Shown here piece by piece: positions 20,045 to 26,827 of a DNA stretch of 26,827 nucleotides. The notes under the pieces were generated by a model that saw only the letters and a list, made by a program, of their open reading frames with translations, searched no databases and had not been told where the DNA came from. Positions within the stretch are counted from its first letter, which is position 1, and each line of letters begins with the position of its first letter. The DNA comes from Myxococcales bacterium UBA5297 (lineage in GTDB: Bacteria; Myxococcota; Myxococcia; Myxococcales; UBA5297): NCBI GenBank assembly GCA_002408385.1, contig DHSB01000109.1:4496-31322 (forward strand). Reading direction: 5' to 3'. The translations under genes were made by a program, and so were the position numbers.

Positions 20045-21238
20045 TCAACGCCCGGCTTCGAGGGCCGAAAAGGCGGTATCAATCGCCTTCGCGTCGAGCC
20101 CCTTCGCGTCCTTGCCGCCGGCGGTGAGCAGCGATTCCCGAAGGCGTTTGTAGCGCTCAGGCTCGAGCTCGCCCTTTCGCGCGAGGGCCCGAACCTCTTC
20201 GAGGCGTCGCCGGAGCGGGTCGCGCAGACTCCGGTCGGCGAGCCGCCCCTCGATGCGGGCCGTCGGGACGAACGCGTCGGCGTAGTTGAGCATCGCGCCT
20301 CGCCAGCCGGTCGCGAAGAAGACGGCGAGCGCGACGACGGCGACTCCGTAGGTGACCAGCGCCGGGCGCAGGGCGCGGGAGGGGACAAAGGCGTGGCTCG
20401 CCTCGTCGGCGGCTTCGCGTTCCCGCTGATTCGGCTCGGGAGAGGAGGCTGGTCGCGCGAGCCTGTGGTAGGCGGCGAGCAGAAGCGCGGTGGCCACCAA
20501 CGAAACAGCGCCGTAGAGCCCCGCCTCGCCGAGGTCGGCCGCACCGGTGGGCGGCGGCTCGCCGAGCGCCGCAATCATCAGCGCGCTCGCGATGAGGTTG
20601 TTGGCTGCGTGCGCGACGATGGCCGGCCAGAGCGAGCCCGACCAGAGCGCGAGCAAGCCGAAGAGAACGCCCAACTCAACCCGCGCCAAGAGCCCGGCGG
20701 GGTCGAGGTGGAGCAAGGAGAACAGGACCGCGGCCACCACCACGCCCGCCAGCCTTCCGAAGCGCGCGCCCAGGACCGTCTGAAGGTAGCCGCGAAAGGC
20801 GACCTCTTCGCAGAGCGGGGCGAAGAGGCCGACGGCGACGACGACTGCCGCCAGCTCAGGAGCCGAGGCGTCGCGAAACAGCCGCAGTGCGTCGGCGGAC
20901 TTGGCCACGCTCGGCAGGAAGGCGCGGCTGAGCGCCTGGATGGCGCCGGCGAGCAGGAAGTTGGCGGCACCGAGGGCGAAAGCCACCGCGAGCAACCTGC
21001 CGGGCGCTCGGCGAAGCTTCAGGAAGCGCAGGGGGCGCTGGTTCGTCGCCAGGGTCCAGAGGACGACGGGCGCGGCGAAGAAGAAGACCTCGGAGAACAC
21101 CAGGCCAAACGGCACGCTGGCGACCTGCAGGAAGGCCGCTGCGGTCACCTGCAAGAGCAGGAAGACGGCGAACAGCAGGAACGCGGGCTGCCCGGCGATC
21201 GATGCGCGTGGCGAGTCGCTCTCGGACCAGAGCGTCAC
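20045..21238 (-). CDS. CPBP-family intramembrane metalloprotease (CAAX protease / Abi family)
   Basis: This 397-residue multi-pass membrane protein has about eight hydrophobic segments in residues 15-260. The catalytic pattern of the family is intact: E144-E145 within 'PLCEEVAFRGYLQ' (EExxxR), H177 in 'LLHLDPAG' and H210 in 'HAANNLIAS'. Members are CAAX-type proteases or peptide-processing and self-immunity factors. After the core there is a further membrane segment (LVTYGVAVVALAVFFATGW) and a charged C-terminal tail of about 90 residues (RRRLEEVRALARKGELEPERYKRLRE) absent from minimal family members. Start is GTG at 21238 with AAGGAG 8 nt upstream. It is the second gene behind a TPR protein, 51 bp away. 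Confidence 0.85.
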   Translation of the reverse strand: MTLWSESDSPRASIAGQPAFLLFAVFLLLQVTAAAFLQVASVPFGLVFSEVFFFAAPVVLWTLATNQRPLRFLKLRRAPGRLLAVAFALGAANFLLAGAIQALSRAFLPSVAKSADALRLFRDASAPELAAVVVAVGLFAPLCEEVAFRGYLQTVLGARFGRLAGVVVAAVLFSLLHLDPAGLLARVELGVLFGLLALWSGSLWPAIVAHAANNLIASALMIAALGEPPPTGAADLGEAGLYGAVSLVATALLLAAYHRLARPASSPEPNQREREAADEASHAFVPSRALRPALVTYGVAVVALAVFFATGWRGAMLNYADAFVPTARIEGRLADRSLRDPLRRRLEEVRALARKGELEPERYKRLRESLLTAGGKDAKGLDAKAIDTAFSALEAGR

Positions 21239-21289
21239 AGTCGGCTCCTTGCGGCCCGCCGGCGTCCGCCCTCGGCGGCCCGCTTGCGG

Positions 21290-22024
21290 TCAGGCGACCT
21301 TCGCCAGCTCCTCGGCGGCCATCTTGCCGAAACGCCCGGAGGCGACCTTTGCTTTCTCGAGCTCGGCTCGCGCCGCGCCCTCGTCGCCAAGCGCCCGGAG
21401 CACCTGGGCCATGGTGAAGCTGCGCTCCCCGGGGTAGGGCAGCTTGAAATCGGGCTCCTCGGCGAGAGACTTCTCGATCAGCTCCTTGGCCTCCGCAGGG
21501 CGGCCCTGCCGGAAGCGCAACAGGCCGAGGAAGTAGATGAAGAGCGGCTCCTCGGGCGTGCTCTTCATCGCCGCCTGGATCATCTCCTCGGCCTGGTCGA
21601 GCTCGCGCCCGAGGTGGCAGAGGCTGTAGCCCCAGCTCGCCTGGACGACCGCCTTGGTGGTCGCCCGCTCGGACGTGGTGATGACCCCGCGCAGGTTCTT
21701 GATGGCGTTCTCGTAGTCGCCGCGCGCGATGTGCACGAGCGCGACGTCGATCATCGCCTTCTGGCGCTCGCGCCGGAGCACCGAGGAGTCACGGATCTCG
21801 ATGGCGAGCCTGAGCGCGCGCTCGAGCAGGTCGTGCTCGACGTAGAACTCGAGGACCCAGCCCTGAAAGGCCATGGTCAGCGGCCAGTGCAATACCGCGA
21901 CGAGCCCGACGCTGACCGCCGCCACTATCCACGGGCGCAGCCCCGCTACCAGCCCGATGGCTATCCCGGCGACAAGGAGGCTGAATGCCACGAGGGCGGC
22001 CTCGCGATTGAAGAATCGTCCCAT
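21290..22024 (-). CDS. membrane-anchored TPR protein
   Basis: This 244-residue protein has two hydrophobic helices at the N-terminus (residues 8-30 and 31-52) followed by a soluble helical domain. Segments such as 'QKAMIDVALVHIARGDYENAIKNLRGV', 'VQASWGYSLCHLGRELDQAEEMIQAAM' and 'PLFIYFLGLLRFRQGRPAEAKELIEKSL' are tetratricopeptide repeats, about four copies. TPR domains scaffold protein interactions. It is the first gene of a two-gene minus-strand operon with the CPBP protease, so the two may act together at the membrane. The ATG is preceded by AGGGAAACTCGAG and lies about 27 nt below a predicted transcription start. Confidence 0.8.
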   Translation of the reverse strand: MGRFFNREAALVAFSLLVAGIAIGLVAGLRPWIVAAVSVGLVAVLHWPLTMAFQGWVLEFYVEHDLLERALRLAIEIRDSSVLRRERQKAMIDVALVHIARGDYENAIKNLRGVITTSERATTKAVVQASWGYSLCHLGRELDQAEEMIQAAMKSTPEEPLFIYFLGLLRFRQGRPAEAKELIEKSLAEEPDFKLPYPGERSFTMAQVLRALGDEGAARAELEKAKVASGRFGKMAAEELAKVA

Positions 22025-22057
22025 CTCGAGTTTCCCTGTGATTGAAGGGGATTGGCT

Positions 22058-22085
22058 ATCATCGACGCGACGGGTTCCCTGTCAA
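22058..22085 (-). promoter_or_regulatory. sigma-70-type promoter for the TPR-CPBP operon
   Basis: On the minus strand a perfect TTGACA (22085-22080) is followed after 16 bp by GATGAT (22063-22058; 4 of 6 match to TATAAT). Transcription from about 22051 would give a leader of about 27 nt before the TPR gene. The remainder of the 323-bp divergent gap (22025-22347) shows no clear plus-strand promoter for coaX. Confidence 0.45.
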
Positions 22086-22347
22086 GCGGCGAGCGGGCCG
22101 TCGACACGGCGGCTTTGGTCCCTGCGCGGCCTCAGCCTTTGCCAGGTTGCCAATGAACCGCTCGGGCTCAAGAGGCTCAACGGCCTGCTCCGGGTGCTGT
22201 CGAAAGGCTTGACCTTGACGCCTGGGGCCTGCCGGCCGACCGAGCTCCCGGAGTCTTGGTTGCGGCCCGGCCGGCTTCGGGGCTCAGGGGCGGGGGCGAG
22301 GCGCTGCGACCTTGAAGCCCGCGCGGCGATGCGCTCTGATGCCCGTC

Positions 22348-23112
22348 ATGCTTCTAGCAGTCGACGTTGGAAACACCAATACAGTCTTGGGTGTCTTCGC
22401 CGAGGGCAAGCTGACGCACCATTGGCGCATCGAGACCGCGCCGCGGCGGACCGCCGACGAGTATGGAATCCTCGTCACGAGTCTCTTCGCGCATGCCCGC
22501 CTGGAGCCGCGGCAGGTGAGTGCAGCGGTCGTCTCGTCGGTCGTGCCTCCGCTGCAGCGAACCCTCAAGGGCATGGCTTCTCGATACTTCGGCTGTGCTC
22601 CGCTGTTCGTCGGCCCGGGGGTTCGCACCGGGATGCCGCTGCTCTACGACAACCCGGCGGAGGTGGGCGCGGACCGGGTGGTGAACGCGGTGGCGGCCTA
22701 CGAGCGTTGGCGCTGCGCGCTCATCATCGTCGACTTCGGCACCGCGACGACCTTCGACGCGGTGAGCGCCAAGGGCGAGTACTTGGGCGGCTCCATCTTC
22801 CCCGGGGTGACGGTGAGCATGGAGGCGCTGTTCCGCTCGACCTCGAAGCTGCCGCGCATCGAGCTGTCCAGACCCGAGAAGGCTATCGGCCGCAACACGG
22901 TCGCCAGCCTGCAGGCGGGGCTCGTCTTCGGATACGTCGCGATGGTCGACGGGCTGTGCGCACGGCTGGCTGCAGAGATGGGCGGCAGGCCCAAGGTCGT
23001 CGCCACCGGCGGGTTGGCGCCGCTGATCGCCGCCGAATCGCAGGCCATCAACGAAGTCGACGAGCTCCTTACTCTTGACGGATTGAGGATCATCCATGAG
23101 CGAAGCCTCTGA
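22348..23112 (+). CDS. coaX: type III pantothenate kinase
   Basis: This 254-residue cytoplasmic kinase catalyses ATP-dependent phosphorylation of pantothenate, the first step of coenzyme A synthesis. Family motifs are complete: MLLAVDVGNTNT (D6 and the phosphate-1 loop), 'DNPAEVGADRVVNA' (GADR at 107-110, pantothenate site), 'IIVDFGTATTFDAV' (D129, phosphate 2), 'GGSIFPGV' and 'VVATGGLAPLIA'. Type III enzymes are not feedback-inhibited by CoA. Start at 22348 gives the normal family length; in-frame ATGs at 22339 and 22312 also exist and no clear ribosome-binding site decides between them. Its last 17 nt overlap the next gene, so the two are co-expressed. Confidence 0.93.
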   Translation: MLLAVDVGNTNTVLGVFAEGKLTHHWRIETAPRRTADEYGILVTSLFAHARLEPRQVSAAVVSSVVPPLQRTLKGMASRYFGCAPLFVGPGVRTGMPLLYDNPAEVGADRVVNAVAAYERWRCALIIVDFGTATTFDAVSAKGEYLGGSIFPGVTVSMEALFRSTSKLPRIELSRPEKAIGRNTVASLQAGLVFGYVAMVDGLCARLAAEMGGRPKVVATGGLAPLIAAESQAINEVDELLTLDGLRIIHERSL

Positions 23113-24328
23113 CCCCACGCTGAGCCCGCCGATCACCGCATCGGCCCCCGAGACCGTCCCAGAGAACGGCGTCGAGCCGGTCGAGCAGCCCGCGACGAGC
23201 GACCCGCTCCCGGGGATCGCGCCGCTGAGCGCCGACCGGCTCCCGCCCAACTTTCGCAAGCACGTCGACCCGGCCGCCCCGGTCGCCATCCGCGGCATGG
23301 CGGCCAAGGGCCTGGTCCCGCTCTCCCCGAGCGACATGTGTCACTGCCTGGCGATGCTCGCCAACGACCCGGACCCGAACATCGCGGCTTCGGCGCGAAA
23401 GACGGCCGCAAGTCTGCCCGACAAGATCCTCTCGGCGGGCCTTCGCGACGAGGCGCAAAACCCGCGGGTCCTTGATTTCTTCGGCGCGGCGCTCACGGGC
23501 AAGGACGGCGCGCTCGAGTACATCGTCCTCAACAACGCGGCCCACGACCTGACGGTCGCCCGGATCGTCGAAGCGACCTCGAGCACGCGCATCATCGAGA
23601 TCGTCGCCGGCAACCAGTTGCGCCTCCTGCGCGAGGAGCAGGTGCTTAGGGCGCTGCTCGCCAATCCGAGCGCGTCGCGGGCGATCATCGACACGACCTG
23701 CGACTTCGCGGTCCGCTCGGGGCTCGTGCTCTCGGACATCCCGGCGATGGTCGAGGCGCACGTGCGCATCCACGGCGCCCCGCCGGCACCGCCCGAGGCG
23801 CCCGAGGCGCTCGAAGCGCAGGCGAACACCGCCAAGGCGCTCATCGAGGAGTTCGGCGCGATCCTCTCCGACCAGGAGGCCGGCGGCGAGCCGCTCGAGG
23901 ACGGCAAACGGCTGAACCTGACGCAGCGGGTCGCGCAGATGAACGTCAGCGAAAAGGTCAAGCTGGCGACGCTGGGCAACAAGGAGGCGCGCACCATCCT
24001 GCTGCGCGAGCCGAACAAGCTCGTCCAGCTCGCGGTCATCAACAGCCCGCGCCTCACCGACGCCGAGGTGCTCAACCTCGCCCAGTCAAAGACGACCAGC
24101 GATGACGTGATGAGGGTGATCATGAACTCGCGCGAGTGGACCCGCCAGCATCAAATCAAGCTCGCGCTGGTGAAGAACCCCAAGGTGCCGATGGCCATGG
24201 CGATGCGCTTCATGGCGACGCTGCGCGACGCAGAGGTGCGCGAGCTCGCCAAGAACAAGAACGTCCCGAGCGGCGTCCGGATGCACGCCAAGAAGATGGG
24301 CGAAAAGAAGGGACCGCACGGCAGCTAG
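23096..24328 (+). CDS. helical-repeat (HEAT-like) protein downstream of coaX
   Basis: This 410-residue soluble protein starts MSEASDPTLSPPITASAPET, with a Pro/Glu-rich disordered N-terminus of about 45 residues. The rest is a succession of helical pairs such as 'PVAIRGMAAKGLVPLSPSDM', 'LANDPDPNIAASARKTAAS', 'LLANPSASRAIIDTTCDF', 'LREPNKLVQLAVINSPRLTD' and 'LVKNPKVPMAMAMRFMATL'. They recall HEAT or leucine-rich-repeat-variant arrays in which 'NP.....' turns recur. A Pro/Ala-rich break lies at about 225-245. The C-terminus is basic (KKMGEKKGPHGS). It overlaps coaX by 17 nt in another frame, and GAGGA precedes the ATG. I do not know the function; a scaffold or binding role is typical of the fold. 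Confidence 0.8.
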   Translation: MSEASDPTLSPPITASAPETVPENGVEPVEQPATSDPLPGIAPLSADRLPPNFRKHVDPAAPVAIRGMAAKGLVPLSPSDMCHCLAMLANDPDPNIAASARKTAASLPDKILSAGLRDEAQNPRVLDFFGAALTGKDGALEYIVLNNAAHDLTVARIVEATSSTRIIEIVAGNQLRLLREEQVLRALLANPSASRAIIDTTCDFAVRSGLVLSDIPAMVEAHVRIHGAPPAPPEAPEALEAQANTAKALIEEFGAILSDQEAGGEPLEDGKRLNLTQRVAQMNVSEKVKLATLGNKEARTILLREPNKLVQLAVINSPRLTDAEVLNLAQSKTTSDDVMRVIMNSREWTRQHQIKLALVKNPKVPMAMAMRFMATLRDAEVRELAKNKNVPSGVRMHAKKMGEKKGPHGS

Positions 24329-24454
24329 TCCGCCCGCGGGCGGCTCTGCCGCGCCGTCTTCGCGTGAGCGGCGGTCGCGCCGCTTGCCACGTGCGCGGGG
24401 CGGCTCACTCCGGCCGTGCCCGGCCGAGAGCCTCCACCGCCAGACCCAAAGACA

Positions 24455-24485
24455 CCGGCCCCGCCTCGGATAAGAGGCGGGCCGG
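24455..24485. terminator. bidirectional hairpin between convergent genes
   Basis: CCGGCCCCGCCTC (24455-24467) pairs with GAGGCGGGCCGG (24474-24485) around GGATAA, with one bulged C: a 12-bp GC stem. It lies 126 nt after the helical-repeat gene and 28 nt after the end of the convergent FrzS-like gene. It has no long U-tract; the minus-strand side continues TGTCTTTGGG. Confidence 0.6.
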
Positions 24486-24513
24486 ATACTACTGCGGAGG
24501 GTGCTCTGGCAGC

Positions 24514-26364
24514 TTAGCCGGTCGCCATCTCCTCGCCGTTTCCGGCCCCCTCGGCCTCGCCGGTGCCCGCGCCCTCCTCAAGCAGCTCGAGGGCCACGGT
24601 GAGGGCCTTCTTCGTCTTCTCCCGCCGCTTCTCGTCGGCCTTGATCTTCTGGTAGGCCTTGACGACGCGCTCTTCGTTCTTCGCGTTGACGTTCTCGAGC
24701 TCGGTGATCCGCTCGCGCAGTCCCTTGGCCTCCTCCTCGAGGCTGGCGAGGCGGTCGTTGGCCTCCGACAGCTCCTGCCGGGTCGCCTCGTGCTCGGACT
24801 GGGAGGTCTTCAGCTCGTCGCGAACGCCGTCGAGCTCGCTGTTCGCCGCGTCGAGCAGGCCCTTGGTCGAGCTCATCTCGCCGCGCGCGGCCTCGAGCTC
24901 GCGCTGCAGATCGGCCATCGCGTCCTGAGCCTGGTCGAGCTCGCCCAGGGCGGTGGCGAGCTTGGCGGACAACTGCCGCATCTCGTCCTTGGTCGAGGTG
25001 AGAGCAGCCTCGCCCTTCTTGCGCTCGGCCGCATAGGCCTCGTTGCGCTGGGTCAGGGTCTTGACGTGCGCGTCCTTCTTCGCCGACTCGGTCGTCAGCT
25101 CGGAGAGCTGCTGCTCGAGGCTGTTCTCCCGCTCGCGCAGCTCGATGACCTCCTGCTCCTTCTCGTTGAGGTCCTGCTTGAGCCGGACAATCTCCTTGTC
25201 CTTCTTGGTGTTCTGCTCCTTGAGGGCGAAGTACTCCTTGTCCTTGCCGCCGCTGGTGCTCTTGACCGCCTCGAGCTCGTTCCGCTTGCCCGTCACCTCG
25301 TCTTCGAGCTCGCGGACCCTCGACTGCAGCTCGCTCACCTTGCCGCGCAGCGCCTGCAACTCGGCGTCGTCGATCGCCGCCACGGCGGCGAGCGCCGGCG
25401 AGGCCAGGGCAGGGTGGGCGGGCTCGGAGGCCGGCTCTTCGGGCCCGTCGAGGGGGTCGAGCGTCTCGAGCGACACGTCCTCGTCGGGCTCGCTCTTCTC
25501 GTCGACACCCAACCCGTCGAGCGCCGACTCCTCCTCGGACTCGCCAAGCTCCTCGAGCGCAGCGGCAGGCGCGTCGTCCACGAGCGAGTCGAGCGAGTCG
25601 AGGGCATCGAGCGCGCTTGTCGCCTCGTCGTCCGCGTCGAGCGGGCCGGCGAGGTCCTCGAGCGCGTCGAGGGCGGAGTCCGCCTCAGAGTCGAGCGAGT
25701 CGAGGGCGGCCTCGGCGTCGTCGCTCTCCTCGAGCCCTTCGAGCCCTTCGAGCCCCTCGCTGTCGAGCTCGGGCGCCTCCTCGACCAGCCCGTCATCGGG
25801 CGGAGCCTCGACCGGCTCCTCTAGGGCAGCGGGCTCGGAGATGTCGTCGAAGGCCGCATCGAGCATGTCGAGCTCGGCGTCGGCCCCCCGGATCTCGTTC
25901 GACTCGGGCTTGAGCAGCGGCTCGTCCTCGCCGAGGCTGTCCAGGCCGAGCGACTCGTCCTCGTCCAGCACCAGGTCGTCGCTTTCGGGCTCGGGCAGGC
26001 CGATGAGCGCGCCGATCTTCTCGAGGATGGCCGGAGGATCGAAGGGCTTCTTGAGGTAGTCCTCGGCACGCGCCTTGAGCCTCTTGTGTGCCTCGAAGCC
26101 GTCGGCGTCCTTGCCGATGATGATGATGGGGATCTTCTTGAGCTCGTCGTCCTTCTTCAACTTGCCGCAGACGATGTAGCCGCTCTGCCCCGCGGCGAGC
26201 TCGACCGAGAGAACGACCAAGTCCGGCTTTCCCCGACGGACCAGCTCGATCGCCGCCTTGCCATCGGGCGTTTGGTCGACCGCGAACCCCTTCGTCTCGA
26301 GCTCTTCGTGCAGGCGCTGGGAGAACGCGGCGTCGCTCTCGATGATGACGATCTTCTTGGACAT
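24514..26364 (-). CDS. frzS: FrzS-like polarity protein: pseudo-receiver, acidic linker, long coiled coil
   Basis: This 616-residue protein starts MSKKIVIIESDAAFSQRLHE. Residues 1-125 form a receiver fold very like that of Myxococcus xanthus FrzS, including 'GYIVCGKLKKDDELKKIPI' and 'LKARAEDYLKKPFDP' (switch Tyr103). The phospho-acceptor position holds Ser53 (LVVLSVEL) instead of Asp, matching the known lack of this Asp in FrzS. Residues 126-335 are a highly acidic linker with Leu/Asp/Ser/Glu repeats (EGLEGLEGLEE, LDSLDSEADSALDALEDL); M. xanthus FrzS has an Ala/Pro-rich linker here instead. From about 340 to 600 a continuous coiled coil follows (heptads of Leu/Glu/Lys), then a Gly/Glu tail. 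FrzS shuttles between cell poles and supports type IV pilus motility. Orthology is likely but a paralogue is possible. It has its own promoter at 26446-26474. Confidence 0.85.
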   Translation of the reverse strand: MSKKIVIIESDAAFSQRLHEELETKGFAVDQTPDGKAAIELVRRGKPDLVVLSVELAAGQSGYIVCGKLKKDDELKKIPIIIIGKDADGFEAHKRLKARAEDYLKKPFDPPAILEKIGALIGLPEPESDDLVLDEDESLGLDSLGEDEPLLKPESNEIRGADAELDMLDAAFDDISEPAALEEPVEAPPDDGLVEEAPELDSEGLEGLEGLEESDDAEAALDSLDSEADSALDALEDLAGPLDADDEATSALDALDSLDSLVDDAPAAALEELGESEEESALDGLGVDEKSEPDEDVSLETLDPLDGPEEPASEPAHPALASPALAAVAAIDDAELQALRGKVSELQSRVRELEDEVTGKRNELEAVKSTSGGKDKEYFALKEQNTKKDKEIVRLKQDLNEKEQEVIELRERENSLEQQLSELTTESAKKDAHVKTLTQRNEAYAAERKKGEAALTSTKDEMRQLSAKLATALGELDQAQDAMADLQRELEAARGEMSSTKGLLDAANSELDGVRDELKTSQSEHEATRQELSEANDRLASLEEEAKGLRERITELENVNAKNEERVVKAYQKIKADEKRREKTKKALTVALELLEEGAGTGEAEGAGNGEEMATG

Positions 26365-26445
26365 GTTTTTCCGCCTGGAAGTGGAGACGAAGCGACCGGG
26401 CGGTCACCCGCGAACGCGCCCAGGCCGACCGGAAATTTGCGGCGG

Positions 26446-26474
26446 ATCGTAGATGGGAGGATCTGCGAAGTCAA
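26446..26474 (-). promoter_or_regulatory. sigma-70-type promoter for the FrzS-like gene
   Basis: On the minus strand TTGACT (26474-26469; 5 of 6 match) is followed, after exactly 17 bp, by TACGAT (26451-26446; 4 of 6 match). Transcription from about 26439 gives a leader of about 75 nt. It is the best-spaced promoter seen in the window. Confidence 0.55.
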
Positions 26475-26590
26475 CGATTCGGCCGGCCGCCTTCCGGCCC
26501 CTGCAACAGGCTCTCGGCAAGGCGCTCGGCCGTCCGCATGCCCGGCGCGCGCGAGCCGCTTGCCGCCGTCGCTCGGGAGCAGACGCGCTC

Positions 26591-26827
26591 TTAGCGGCCG
26601 GAGGCCGAGACGAGCTCGAGGATGTCCTGCTCCTCGAGGTCGCTCACCAGCGAGTAGGCTATCTCGCGGTCCTTCCAGAGCACGACGTTGTAGCCCTGCT
26701 GGTTGGTGAGCAGCACCTCACGGTCGGCGATGCGCTTGCCGCCTCGCACCTCAAGATCGGGGGCGTCGAAGACAAAGAGCGAGACCCGGCGCTCTCCGCC
26801 GCTGCCGTAGGCGATGTAGGCGGCCTG
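26591..26827 (-). CDS. C-terminal part of an anti-sigma-factor-like protein (cut by the window edge)
   Basis: Reading the minus strand from the right edge gives 78 codons and a TAA at 26593-26591; the start lies outside the window. The translation includes 'AAYIAYGSGGERRVSLFVFD', 'LLTNQQGYNVVLWKDREIAYS' and 'LVSDLEEQDILELVSASGR'. This beta-strand pattern (short 'VSLFVF', 'G.NVV.W', 'AYSLVSDL...L') is typical of the extracytoplasmic C-terminal region of zinc-finger anti-sigma factors, where the N-terminal Zn motif and membrane helix would lie off-window. The family call is moderate. Between it and the FrzS-like gene (26365-26590) there is only the FrzS-like promoter and some GC-rich inverted sequence. 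Confidence 0.55.
   Translation of the reverse strand, partial: QAAYIAYGSGGERRVSLFVFDAPDLEVRGGKRIADREVLLTNQQGYNVVLWKDREIAYSLVSDLEEQDILELVSASGR

Noticed and set aside
24136..25824. 562-residue plus-strand open frame opposite the FrzS-like gene
   Set aside because: It is antisense to the coiled-coil and acidic linker coding sequence, and its Leu/Gly/Arg composition mirrors the codons of the real gene.

Overview
The window is GC-rich DNA, roughly 70% G+C by eye, with a strong preference for G or C at third codon positions. It most likely comes from a member of the Myxococcota. The best pointer is the gene at 24514-26364. Its N-terminal pseudo-receiver domain closely resembles that of Myxococcus FrzS, a polarity protein of social motility. 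Large sensor kinases, Cys-rich lipoproteins and many dispersed palindromic intergenic repeats fit the same assignment. No plasmid, phage or transposase gene was recognised.

Layout. (1) 223-5238, minus strand: an operon for a GldA/GldF/GldG-like ABC transporter followed by a DUF4340 protein, with a good promoter at 5372-5399. Identical 31-bp inverted repeats bracket the DUF4340 gene. (2) 5544-7521: a small accessory island. It holds a PD-(D/E)XK nuclease-like gene converging on a three-gene toxin/antitoxin/SecB-like chaperone (TAC) operon, which has a palindromic operator candidate. Base composition dips here, which suggests horizontal acquisition. (3) 7809-10470: an unrecognised 257-residue protein, a 700-bp repeat-rich gap containing three copies of a 44-bp-period hairpin repeat, a Spy/ZraP-like periplasmic protein preceded by an operator-like palindrome, and a convergent gene for a secreted Pro/Gln-rich protein with a Cys/Met cluster. 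(4) 10770-12293: a membrane sensor histidine kinase. (5) 12722-14629: an unusual fusion of two membrane modules resembling ECF transporter S and T components with a C-terminal THEP1-type NTPase. (6) 14964-17249: a Cys-rich lipoprotein, tRNA-Arg(CCT) and the CCA-adding enzyme that matures tRNAs. (7) 17250-19819: a 500-bp gap with an inverted repeat made of DnaA-box-like sequences, then a receiver-histidine kinase and a FecR-like lipoprotein. (8) 20045-22024, minus: a TPR membrane protein and a CPBP intramembrane protease, with a candidate promoter. (9) 22348-24328, plus: type III pantothenate kinase (CoaX) overlapping a helical-repeat protein. (10) 24514-26364, minus: the FrzS-like protein with its own promoter. 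(11) 26591-26827, minus: the 3' end of a probable anti-sigma-factor-like gene cut by the window edge.

How the genes work together. The ABC operon probably acts as one envelope machine. The TAC genes form a self-regulated stress or defence module in which the SecB-like protein should stabilise the antitoxin. The Spy-like protein, the Cys/Met-rich protein and the neighbouring kinase could form an envelope- or metal-stress group, but this is inferred from proximity and composition only. The most unusual items are the TAC module, the S-T-THEP1 fusion, the DnaA-box-like inverted repeat, the 44-bp hairpin repeats and the pseudo-receiver FrzS-like protein with an acidic Leu/Asp-rich linker. Functions are assigned by reading motifs and family resemblance; no database search was possible.
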